The notes under the pieces: generated by a model
Told to the model about the DNA's origin: nothing
The model's input: the letters and a program-made list of their open reading frames with translations, nothing else
The model's database searches: none
NCBI GenBank assembly: GCA_047632015.1
Contig: JBLIBC010000143.1
Location: forward strand, 1 to 6,930
Source: JBLIAZ01 sp047632015
GTDB taxonomy: Bacteria; Bacteroidota; Bacteroidia; Flavobacteriales_C; GCA-002722245
Direction of reading: 5' to 3'
DNA: 6,930 nt
Program-made: the position numbers and the translations under genes
Shown here: positions 1 through 5,208 of the stretch, in pieces
Layout: each line of letters starts with the position of its first letter
How positions within the stretch are numbered: the stretch's first letter is position 1

Positions 1-84
1 CCAAAACCTAAACCGATTCTCTTTCAATAAAAAAGTATCCAAACATCAAACAGACAAGCACTCGATGGGTTTTAACTCTTGGTC

Positions 85-180
85 TCACTTGATTTCGACG
101 TTGTTTTGCCCTACTGCAATACTTTTAATTGCTTGCATAGACTCTCTTATGTAAGCTCCTATGTCTTCCACTGTTTGAAA
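85..180 (-). repeat. Gene-tail-like intergenic repeat, copy A (longest open copy)
   Basis: On the minus strand this stretch reads, between two TGA stops, as a 31-codon open frame with no start of its own. It contains V-E-D-I-G-A-Y-I-R-E-S-M-Q-A-I-K-S-I-A-V-G followed by Q-N-N-V-E-I-K and TGA (85-87). The same peptide recurs in the three other intergenic copies (2044-2117, 4931-4974, 6639-6713). Shared bases extend upstream to CAGTGGAAGA, which is also present in copy D but missing from B and C. Another frame just upstream reads F-K-S-E-S-A-D-F-K-Q-W. Joining it to this frame would need a frameshift, so this may be a decayed gene end. I do not recognise the parent protein. The copy is separated from the preceding secreted-protein gene by about 230 bp of unrelated DNA. 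Confidence 0.65.
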
Positions 181-185
181 TCAGC

Positions 186-219
186 ACTTTCAGACTTAAA
201 CGCAGTGGTGTCTGAAAGT
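186..219. repeat. Perfect 10-bp inverted repeat with 14-nt loop
   Basis: ACTTTCAGAC (186-195) and GTCTGAAAGT (210-219) are exact reverse complements separated by 14 bases. There is no T-tract on either side, so it does not look like an intrinsic terminator. It starts six bases from the edge of repeat copy A. The left arm plus adjoining bases (186-201) is identical to 6915-6930 at the other end of the window. It could be an operator, a recombination-associated hairpin or chance. No function can be assigned. Confidence 0.5.
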
Positions 220-228
220 CAAATGGTA

Positions 229-243
229 AAGGCTTCCAGCCTT
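229..243 (-). terminator. Weak candidate hairpin downstream of the 500-aa gene
   Basis: AAGGCT (229-234) pairs with AGCCTT (238-243) across a 3-nt loop. On the minus strand it is followed by only a short T run (TTTACC). It lies about 165 bp past the stop of the gene ending at 409 and is the only stem-loop seen there that vaguely resembles an intrinsic terminator. The three other genes have much stronger ones. It may be non-functional. Confidence 0.2.
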
Positions 244-408
244 ATTAGGGTTTGCTTTCACAATAGATCGGCTACTATATACATAATCTCTTTAAAGGCT
301 GTGCAAATTGTTTTTTCAAAATTGAACTTATTGGATATACATAATGTAAGTTTTGTAAGTATCCCGAGCCGAAAAAGTTTCAATAATAACAGAAAGCATA
401 CAACATGT

Positions 409-642
409 TTACTTTAATACAACTGCTTTTAAAACTTGGGTTGAATTTCCAGACTGAACATGAACAAAATAAACTCCACTTTTTTCAAGTTGAACTTCGA
501 TTGAATTTTGAGTATTTGAAAGGGTGATTGTTTTAACTATCGTTCCTGATTGACTGTAAATTTTCAGTGAAGAAATTAATGTTTCTGATGAAATTACAAA
601 AGTGCCAAAATTCGGATTTGGCATCAGCACTAATCTTGGATT
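409..642 (-). other. T9SS type A C-terminal sorting domain of the 500-aa protein
   Basis: This segment encodes residues about 424-500, which target the protein to the type IX translocon and are normally cleaved off. Bases 425-498 are identical over 74 nt to 6730-6803 in the partial gene at the other end of the window. They encode the core from E-V-Q-L-E-K-S-G to V-L-K-A. The homologous segments of the two genes in between are clearly more diverged. Confidence 0.85.
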
Positions 643-1911
643 TCTATCAATATCTTGTGTGCTCACTACAAGTCTAGTTCCCCACTCACCGCACTTTTTT
701 GTTTTGTAATATGAAACCACGTTACTCGATCCCCAAGACCCAACGCCTTCGTATCCTGAATCCGGTATTAAGTGACAAACATTGTAGGTGGAACTACCTG
801 GCCCACTTCCTGTAGCTTCACAAAACGTCCCAGGGTTATCCCAGTCTTGAAGTAAAAGATACCCCTGAAACTTCTTCTCCGTTGAATCTGTTTGACTGCT
901 AAATTCCATTGAGTATTCTGCCACTGCACTGTTTGTCTCATATGGTAGACGATTCAATTTTACACTGTCAGACGGGCTAAATATTACCGTATCTCGACTG
1001 TAAGTGTAATTTGAAGGATCATTTGGTCCCTGCCAGCTGTTTTTAGTTCGATCAATTGTGTACGAATAAGTTCCATTGACGTTATTTTTAGTTATTATCT
1101 TGTCAATTGTCTTACTACCACTATAGTTAGGACAAGTACAATTCTCACTACTTGATCTATGGAATTCATCTCCTACTTCAAAGCCACTGTAAAAGGCTTG
1201 ATAATCTAAATTTTGAATTCCCAATTTAGAACTGCTGGTTGTCACTCCCTCCAAAACAAACTGCTGTTTAATTGTTGCTTTGAAAATTCCATAACTCCCC
1301 TCAGGCCCATGATCATCAAAATAACTTGGTGAAAAAGGGAAATAGTACATGTTAAAAAGCGCAGTAGCTCCGTTTGTTTTTGATATTTTTAATTGCATTG
1401 TATCCAAATAACTACTAGAAGTTACACCTCCTATTTGTAATCTAAATGAATAAGTTTTAATGGAGTCTGCTTTTCCAAGTACAGTCCCTAGGAAAGTGCT
1501 GTCTAAAGTCAAAACCACCAAGGTATCTCCCTTTGAATAACAAATTATTGAATCGCCGTCATTTAACGAAAAGTCAATTTCGGTAGTGTCACCTTCATAG
1601 TTCTGTAACTGAATTTTATTACCTCCTACCAAATAAGAATGTCCTATAAGTGATGCTCCAAAAACATCAAAGCAGTTTTCAGATGAATTTTCCAAAGTAC
1701 TTGGTTGCACGTTTTTCAACAAATAATTAGTGGTGTCTGCTCCCATAATTACAGCAGAATCGACCCTCAAAGAAACCACATTTTTTTTACCAGAATACCA
1801 TGAAGTTGATCCCCATATAGAAGAACCATTTTTTGGAATCAAATCATAATTTCCAGCAAAGCTTATTGAAGTCGTTAATAAAAATAGAAAGGCAGAGATT
1901 AGTCTTTTCAT
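409..1911 (-). CDS. T9SS-secreted protein with unrecognised beta-rich ectodomain
   Basis: This is a 500-residue protein predicted to cross the inner membrane by Sec and the outer membrane by the type IX system. Residues 1-19 are a clear signal peptide (M-K-R-L, then a hydrophobic run ending S-F-A). Residues about 20-420 are Ser/Thr/Asn/Gly-rich, with alternating patterns typical of beta sheet and seven cysteines (80, 124, 258, 260, 364, 379, 407). A notable stretch is Y-S-G-F-E-V-G-D-E-F-H near 241-251, followed by G-T-Y-S-Y-T-I-D-R near 280-288. I cannot name this domain. Residues about 424-500 form the type A sorting domain: M-P-N-P-N-F-G (430-436), L-K-I-Y-S-Q-S-G, the E-K-S-G-V-Y-F-V-H-V core and a V-L-K end. 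The ATG at 1911 is chosen over an in-frame GTG at 1935 because it puts the signal peptide at the true N terminus. Ligand and substrate are unknown. Surface exposure or release after cleavage of the sorting domain is inferred from the family. Confidence 0.88.
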   Translation of the reverse strand: MKRLISAFLFLLTTSISFAGNYDLIPKNGSSIWGSTSWYSGKKNVVSLRVDSAVIMGADTTNYLLKNVQPSTLENSSENCFDVFGASLIGHSYLVGGNKIQLQNYEGDTTEIDFSLNDGDSIICYSKGDTLVVLTLDSTFLGTVLGKADSIKTYSFRLQIGGVTSSSYLDTMQLKISKTNGATALFNMYYFPFSPSYFDDHGPEGSYGIFKATIKQQFVLEGVTTSSSKLGIQNLDYQAFYSGFEVGDEFHRSSSENCTCPNYSGSKTIDKIITKNNVNGTYSYTIDRTKNSWQGPNDPSNYTYSRDTVIFSPSDSVKLNRLPYETNSAVAEYSMEFSSQTDSTEKKFQGYLLLQDWDNPGTFCEATGSGPGSSTYNVCHLIPDSGYEGVGSWGSSNVVSYYKTKKCGEWGTRLVVSTQDIDRNPRLVLMPNPNFGTFVISSETLISSLKIYSQSGTIVKTITLSNTQNSIEVQLEKSGVYFVHVQSGNSTQVLKAVVLK

Positions 1912-1941
1912 TAGGCAGGTTATTAGTCGCGGCACAATTTA

Positions 1942-1949
1942 CAAATAAA
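1942..1949 (-). promoter_or_regulatory. Possible Bacteroidota -7 box for the 500-aa gene
   Basis: On the minus strand the bases read TTTATTTG, one mismatch from the Bacteroidota housekeeping -7 consensus TAnnTTTG, about 30 bases upstream of the ATG at 1911. I see no good -33 TTTG at the usual distance. The site lies downstream of the previous gene's terminator, where a promoter is needed. This is weak evidence in AT-rich DNA. Confidence 0.25.
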
Positions 1950-1991
1950 TTTCCACTCAAAAGGAAAGAATTGAACTCCTATCTATCTAAA

Positions 1992-2020
1992 TAAAAAGCC
2001 CCACATTACTGCAGGGCTTT
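1992..2020 (-). terminator. Rho-independent terminator of the 895-aa gene
   Basis: On the minus strand AAAGCCC (2020-2014) pairs with GGGCTTT (2001-1995). The stem continues inward through two wobble and two Watson-Crick pairs to a GUAA (GNRA) tetraloop (2009-2006), giving about 11 bp. A TTTTTAT run follows. It lies just after repeat copy B, so the upstream gene should be terminated before the next one begins. Confidence 0.88.
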
Positions 2021-2043
2021 CATCTTCTAATTTATCATTTTAA

Positions 2044-2117
2044 CTAAGCCGAAGCCAATTCTCCTTCTCCTACATTGATAGCTTTCATTGCCTGCATAGA
2101 CTCTCTTAACTAAGCTA
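2044..2117 (-). repeat. Gene-tail-like intergenic repeat, copy B
   Basis: This copy directly abuts the stop codon (2118-2120) of the 895-aa gene. On the minus strand it reads A-(stop)-L-R-E-S-M-Q-A-M-K-A-I-N-V-G followed by E-G-E-L-A-S-A and TAG (2044-2046). The TAC tyrosine codon of the other copies has become TAG, so this frame cannot be read from upstream. The repeat frame is offset from the secreted-protein frame. The secreted gene's own stop codon falls in the bases that correspond to ATAGGAGC of copy A, so the repeat appears to supply the stop. Confidence 0.7.
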
Positions 2118-2354
2118 CTATTTTACAACCACAACTTTTAAAATTTCCTTTTGACTATTTGATTGAACATGCACAAAATACACTCCGCTTTTTTCAAGCT
2201 GAATTTCAATTGATTTTTGATTTTTTGATGGAGTAATTGTTTTAACTAACCTTCCTGAATGATGGTAAATATTAACCTTGATGACAGCCACATCTAACAT
2301 TATTGTGAATGTTCCTGTGTTTGGATTAGGATAAAGCGTTAAAGTTAGACCCTC
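2118..2354 (-). other. T9SS type A C-terminal sorting domain of the 895-aa protein
   Basis: Residues about 818-895 show Y-P-N-P-N-T-G-T-F, then V-N-I-Y-H-H-S-G-R-L-V-K-T-I, then E-K-S-G-V-Y-F-V-H-V and a terminal V-V-V-V-K. The family role is export through the type IX outer-membrane translocon, followed by cleavage and often attachment to A-LPS. It is the most diverged of the four sorting domains seen here: H-H replaces D-Q or S-Q before S-G, and N-S-Q-K-E-I-L lies near the end. Confidence 0.85.
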
Positions 2355-4805
2355 AGATTTCAACGTTGAAGTTACTCGAGCACAGTTATTTGTTGACCAA
2401 GAAGTTGATGCGTCTTTTGACCAGTCGCCCACTTTGTTATTAACCTGCTCTTGGGTGACACATATTTCTTGCAAATTGCTGTTACCAGAGCCATCAAAAC
2501 TATCTAAGGAACTAAAAATAGAAACATCTAAGTTTTCAAAGTTGTTATTTGACAAGTCCAACTCTTGCAAAACATCATTCTCCGTTCCACTCCTTCTTCC
2601 CCCCGCATTAGAATTAGTAAAAGTGATCAAAGAGGCTATCTGATTGTTGGAAGCAATTAATTTCTGTAAATAAATTAATTGTGAAACATCTAAAGAAGCC
2701 AACAGATTGTTTGAAATGTTAATTGATTTCAAATTTTTAAAAGCCTCCAAGCCTGTAAATAAAAGAATGTTTTGAAAAGATAAATTAAGGCTATCAACTG
2801 CTAACGCTTCGTTATATGTGATGATACTATCCCCATTAGTATCTATAGGAGGGGTGTAAGCTAATATAGCATTCAATAAGTTCTGATCTTTAATGTGGAT
2901 CGCCGAGTCACCACATAAAGGGTTAATTGTAGTACCCGAAGCAGAAACTACAAAACTTGGGCAATTCACAGAACAGTCTTCCATGTACGTTATTGTGGAA
3001 TCCTTCAAAGTCCAATGGGTGTTAGCATAGGCAGTATCTTTAACGGAAATACAAGTTAACAGTGGCATTTCAAGAAAAGTAGGTGGTCCAACTTCATTGT
3101 AATTTGATCTAAAATCCAAAGAAAGTACTTTTATGTTTCTCATCACTGAAACAATGAACAAAGAATCATTCTTACTAAAATCCAACATCTCCAACCTAGA
3201 GCAATCCCATATAAAAACATTCTTCAGCCCTGGTAGGACTGATATATCCAAGTGTTCAATTCTAGTGTCTTTTAATTCTAAAGAAAACAACTGATGCATC
3301 GAGCTCAAATCTATTCCTTTGAAATCAGGACCTGTTCCTAGCAATGAAAGCACACCAATAGAATCCACTGGACTTAAATCCACACCTTTTAGTGATCTTC
3401 CCCCTAGAACCAAGCGTTTCAATCTTTTGAAGTCGTTTAAATTAACGCTATCCACCGACGCATAAACTTCAAGCGAGTTAATGTTTTTAAAAGCTTCAAG
3501 GCCCGTTAAGTCAGTGATATTAGTGTCTGTTACAACAATACCTGACGAATAAGAAGCAGCTTCTTGCACGCTTATTTCACTGTCCCAGTTAAGGTTGATA
3601 AGACGCTCTTCAATCAAGGTCTTTTTCAACAAGCTATCAGGGATATACACAATTGTAGCTGTTGTATCAGTATTTGTTCCTGTGTTACTACATGTGGTAA
3701 GCGCTGCGACTGGAGTAGTATATTCTTCTGTCGAGGTGCCATTAGCCATCATACCAAAAGAATTACTTCCTGCTCCATAAAAGTAACACCCATCTTTTTG
3801 GAACAAGGAAAAAGTATTCCCTGCTGAAATTTGTGCGATAACTGGTAAGTTTAAAACTTGCTGAACAGTTAAGCCATTTGCGGTGCTCCCATTTCCTAAC
3901 TGACCATCACTATTATAACCACAAGACCAAGCAGTCCCATCAGACTTTAAGAATAAAGAATGGCTAGAATGCGCAGATATTGCTACCACATTATCAATGT
4001 TTGGAATTTCAATTGGGTCCCATCTTGTGCTCGTAGTTCCATCACCCAATCTTCCAGATGAGTTTTGTCCTGTGCCCCATACTGTTCCGTCATGCTTTAA
4101 AAACAAAGAATACCATACACCCGTAGCTACGGCTTTAACATTGTTCAAAGATGGAATCTTAACAGGGACAATTTTCCCTCCAATACTACCTGTACCGGCA
4201 CCAGAATTTGAATTTGACCCTGTTGCCCAAACAGTTCCATCTGACTTTAAAAACAATGAATGCCTTGACCCAGCAGATACCGCAACAATACTATCTACGT
4301 TTTTCACTTTCACAGGCGTATTCCTATTCAACAATGAACTATCACCTAGCTGTCCATATAAGTTTTGACCAACAGACCAAACAGTTCCATCATCTTTTAA
4401 AAACAAAGTGTGATTATAACTTGAGGATACAGCAGTAACATGATCAATTAATACCGAAACAGGAGCACTTGAGCTTGTATTCGTACCGTCACCAAGTTGG
4501 CCGTTCAAGTTGTTACCGGCAGCCAAAACTGTTCCATCCGATTTCAAAAACACTGTATGTGCAGTACCCACTCCTATATCAGTTATGCCATTAAAAGTGG
4601 TGATTTGTGTTGGAAGATCATAGTTAGTAGAAAGACCAGAACCATAAGACCCGTAACTATTTGAACCCCATGCCCAAACTGTTAAATCCTCTTTTATTAA
4701 AAATGCTCGTGAAGATCCTGCAAATATTGTTTGACCATTTACACTGATTGTCAATAGGGTAAACAAAAAAGCAAATAAAGCTTGAGAAGGGGATGTTTTA
4801 AACAT
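2118..4805 (-). CDS. T9SS-secreted RCC1 beta-propeller / leucine-rich-repeat protein
   Basis: This is an 895-residue multidomain secreted protein, probably a surface or extracellular binding protein (inference; no catalytic motif seen). Residues 1-24 are a signal peptide with likely cleavage before Q25. Residues about 28-370 hold seven RCC1-type repeats, each with a F-L-K-x-D-G-T-V-W-x-x-G-x-N pattern and often G-Q-L-G-D-G-T, at roughly 50-residue spacing (signature Gly near 47, 97, 146, 196, 246, 296, 346). That is enough for a complete seven-bladed propeller. Residues about 386-612 are a first LRR module, with an EF-hand-like loop at 404-415 and a Cys-containing cap. Residues about 635-810 are a second LRR module, with a canonical-looking loop D-T-N-G-D-S-I-I-T-Y-N-E at 655-666. 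Residues about 818-895 are the T9SS sorting domain (Y-P-N-P-N-T-G at 825-831). The ATG at 4805 is the only start preceding the signal peptide. The second LRR module and sorting domain match the neighbouring 514-aa protein closely. Confidence 0.92.
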   Translation of the reverse strand: MFKTSPSQALFAFLFTLLTISVNGQTIFAGSSRAFLIKEDLTVWAWGSNSYGSYGSGLSTNYDLPTQITTFNGITDIGVGTAHTVFLKSDGTVLAAGNNLNGQLGDGTNTSSSAPVSVLIDHVTAVSSSYNHTLFLKDDGTVWSVGQNLYGQLGDSSLLNRNTPVKVKNVDSIVAVSAGSRHSLFLKSDGTVWATGSNSNSGAGTGSIGGKIVPVKIPSLNNVKAVATGVWYSLFLKHDGTVWGTGQNSSGRLGDGTTSTRWDPIEIPNIDNVVAISAHSSHSLFLKSDGTAWSCGYNSDGQLGNGSTANGLTVQQVLNLPVIAQISAGNTFSLFQKDGCYFYGAGSNSFGMMANGTSTEEYTTPVAALTTCSNTGTNTDTTATIVYIPDSLLKKTLIEERLINLNWDSEISVQEAASYSSGIVVTDTNITDLTGLEAFKNINSLEVYASVDSVNLNDFKRLKRLVLGGRSLKGVDLSPVDSIGVLSLLGTGPDFKGIDLSSMHQLFSLELKDTRIEHLDISVLPGLKNVFIWDCSRLEMLDFSKNDSLFIVSVMRNIKVLSLDFRSNYNEVGPPTFLEMPLLTCISVKDTAYANTHWTLKDSTITYMEDCSVNCPSFVVSASGTTINPLCGDSAIHIKDQNLLNAILAYTPPIDTNGDSIITYNEALAVDSLNLSFQNILLFTGLEAFKNLKSINISNNLLASLDVSQLIYLQKLIASNNQIASLITFTNSNAGGRRSGTENDVLQELDLSNNNFENLDVSIFSSLDSFDGSGNSNLQEICVTQEQVNNKVGDWSKDASTSWSTNNCARVTSTLKSEGLTLTLYPNPNTGTFTIMLDVAVIKVNIYHHSGRLVKTITPSKNQKSIEIQLEKSGVYFVHVQSNSQKEILKVVVVK
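2370..2903 (-). repeat. LRR module shared with the neighbouring gene, copy 1
   Basis: This encodes residues about 635-812 of the 895-aa protein. It aligns nearly without gaps to 5224-5757 in the 514-aa gene. Shared blocks include D-Q-N-L-L-N-A, the EF-hand-like N-G-D-S-I-I-T-Y-N-E-A, L-L-F-T-G-L-E-A-F-K-N-L-K-S-I-N-I-S-N-N and L-Q-E-I-C-V-T-Q. Many differences between the two DNA copies are at third codon positions, which suggests both are under protein-level constraint. It is a large direct repeat about 2.85 kb apart. Confidence 0.85.
2976..3652 (-). other. First LRR module of the 895-aa protein
   Basis: Residues about 385-610. The module opens with an EF-hand-like loop (N-L-N-W-D-S-E-I-S-V-Q-E at 404-415) and the family hallmark I-T-D-L-T-G-L-E-A-F-K-N. 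Irregular leucine-rich repeats of about 20-23 residues follow (L-x-x-L-x-L-x-G, x-G-V-D-L-S, x-G-I-D-L-S-S, x-H-L-D-I-S, x-M-L-D-F-S). It closes with L-T-C-I-S-V-K-D, a tryptophan and M-E-D-C. This cap has the same layout as the L-Q-E-I-C-V-T-Q ... W ... N-N-C cap of the second module. The two modules look like an old internal duplication, now far diverged. Confidence 0.7.
3696..4724 (-). repeat. Seven tandem RCC1-repeat coding units
   Basis: Residues about 28-370 are seven units of about 150 bp each. The conserved part of each unit encodes S-L-F-L-K-x-D-G-T-V-W. The related DNA blocks are visible at about 3931-3961, 4078-4110, 4230-4262, 4381-4412 and 4531-4562, each containing CC[A/G]TC followed by TTT[A/C]A. 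Blade 4 has lost the G-Q-L-G-D motif (S-N-S-G-A-G-T-G-S instead). Blade 7 is degenerate, with C-Y-F-Y-G-A-G in place of V-W-x-x-G. Confidence 0.85.
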
Positions 4806-4821
4806 GATATAATTTTTTGCC

Positions 4822-4829
4822 CAAAGATA
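4822..4829 (-). promoter_or_regulatory. Bacteroidota-type -7 promoter box for the 895-aa gene
   Basis: On the minus strand this reads TATCTTTG, an exact match to the Bacteroidota sigma-A consensus TAnnTTTG, 16 bases upstream of the ATG at 4805. The transcript leader would be very short (roughly 10 bases) and A-rich with no Shine-Dalgarno, as is common in this phylum. No clean -33 TTTG is seen. It sits between the upstream terminator and the gene, where a promoter is expected. Confidence 0.5.
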
Positions 4830-4874
4830 TAAATTACTAATATAACTCGACTCATCGACATACCATTTACCATA

Positions 4875-4904
4875 AGAAAGCCCTACATCACTGTAGGGAT
4901 TTCT
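4875..4904 (-). terminator. Rho-independent terminator of the 514-aa gene
   Basis: CCCTACA (4881-4887) pairs with TGTAGGG (4892-4898) around a 4-nt loop that reads GTGA (GNRA-type) on the minus strand. The outer arms AGAAA/TTTCT extend the stem past one mismatch, to about 12 bp. On the minus strand it is followed by CTTTCTTAT. The plus-strand side is also T-rich, so it may work in both directions. It lies just after repeat copy C. Confidence 0.82.
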
Positions 4905-4930
4905 TTATTGTATTGTTGTTTAACGAACGA

Positions 4931-4974
4931 CTATCCTACTGAGATAGCTTGCATTGACTCTCTCAAGTAAGCTC
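4931..4974 (-). repeat. Gene-tail-like intergenic repeat, copy C (9-nt in-frame deletion)
   Basis: On the minus strand it reads G-A-Y-L-R-E-S-M-Q-A-I-S-V-G and TAG (4931-4933). Compared with the other copies exactly three codons (A-M-K, nine bases) are missing between Q and A-I, so the frame is kept. The upstream gene's stop TAG (4975-4977) is the TAG inside ATAGGAGC, the same bases that encode I-G-A in copy A. The stop of the secreted protein is therefore embedded in the repeat. Confidence 0.7.
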
Positions 4975-5208
4975 CTATTTAACTACCACTGCTTTTAACA
5001 CTTGAGTTTCACCTTCCAAATGAACATGCACAAAATAAACCCCACTTTTTTCAAGTTGAACTTCAATTGATTTTTGACCAGTTGAAGGGCTGATCGTTTT
5101 AACTAACCTTCCCGATTGATCATAAATTGTAAGATTATCTATGATTGACTCTGAACTCACAGTGAAAATCCCTGAACTTGGGTTAGGAAAAATATCCGTA
5201 TTCAAGTT
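4975..5208 (-). other. T9SS type A C-terminal sorting domain of the 514-aa protein
   Basis: Residues about 438-514: I-F-P-N-P-S-S-G-I-F-T-V-S-S-E, L-T-I-Y-D-Q-S-G-R-L-V-K-T-I-S-P-S, then I-E-V-Q-L-E-K-S-G-V-Y-F-V-H-V and V-L-K-A-V-V-V-K. The last part before the end (H-L-E-G-E-T-Q) replaces Q-S-G-N-S-T-Q of the genes at both ends of the array. Confidence 0.87.

Larger units (their letters stand above)
1..408. other. Region downstream of the 500-aa T9SS gene with no convincing gene
   Basis: About 400 bases with no supportable coding region on either strand. The minus strand is broken by stops in all three frames. The longest minus-strand opening directly after the upstream gene's stop runs about 49 codons and has no recognisable content or obvious start. 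The plus-strand opening from 79 to 417 begins at TTG, runs antisense through the conserved repeat and into the 3' end of the neighbouring gene, and has no family resemblance. What the region does hold: a gene-tail-like repeat (85-180), a perfect 10-bp inverted repeat (186-195 with 210-219) and a small 6-bp hairpin (229-243). Unlike the other three intergenic gaps, there is about 230 bp of unrelated sequence between the gene's stop and the repeat, and no GC-rich terminator follows the repeat within the window. Confidence 0.6.

Noticed and set aside
85..180. Identifying the repeat's parent as a specific housekeeping enzyme tail (for example a class II aldolase-like end)
   Set aside because: The resemblance is only to a general alanine/methionine-rich helix. 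No diagnostic residues are present, so no name is justified.
79..417. Plus-strand open frame of 112 codons at the left edge
   Set aside because: It starts at TTG, runs antisense through the conserved repeat and overlaps the 3' end of the T9SS gene. The product has no recognisable pattern.
1912..1935. Upstream GTG start at 1935 for the 500-aa protein
   Set aside because: It would add eight residues in front of a textbook signal peptide that begins with the ATG at 1911.
2434..4438. Several plus-strand open frames of 61-123 codons inside the 895-aa gene
   Set aside because: They are antisense shadows of a strongly supported multidomain gene. Their periodic look comes from the RCC1 repeats on the other strand.
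4931..4974. Imperfect bulged hairpin between the two halves of the repeat (CTTACTTGAGAGAG with CTATCTCAGTAG), suggesting a structured RNA
   Set aside because: It can be drawn in copies C and D but not in A or B, where the second arm has changed without compensation. Structure is not the conserved property.
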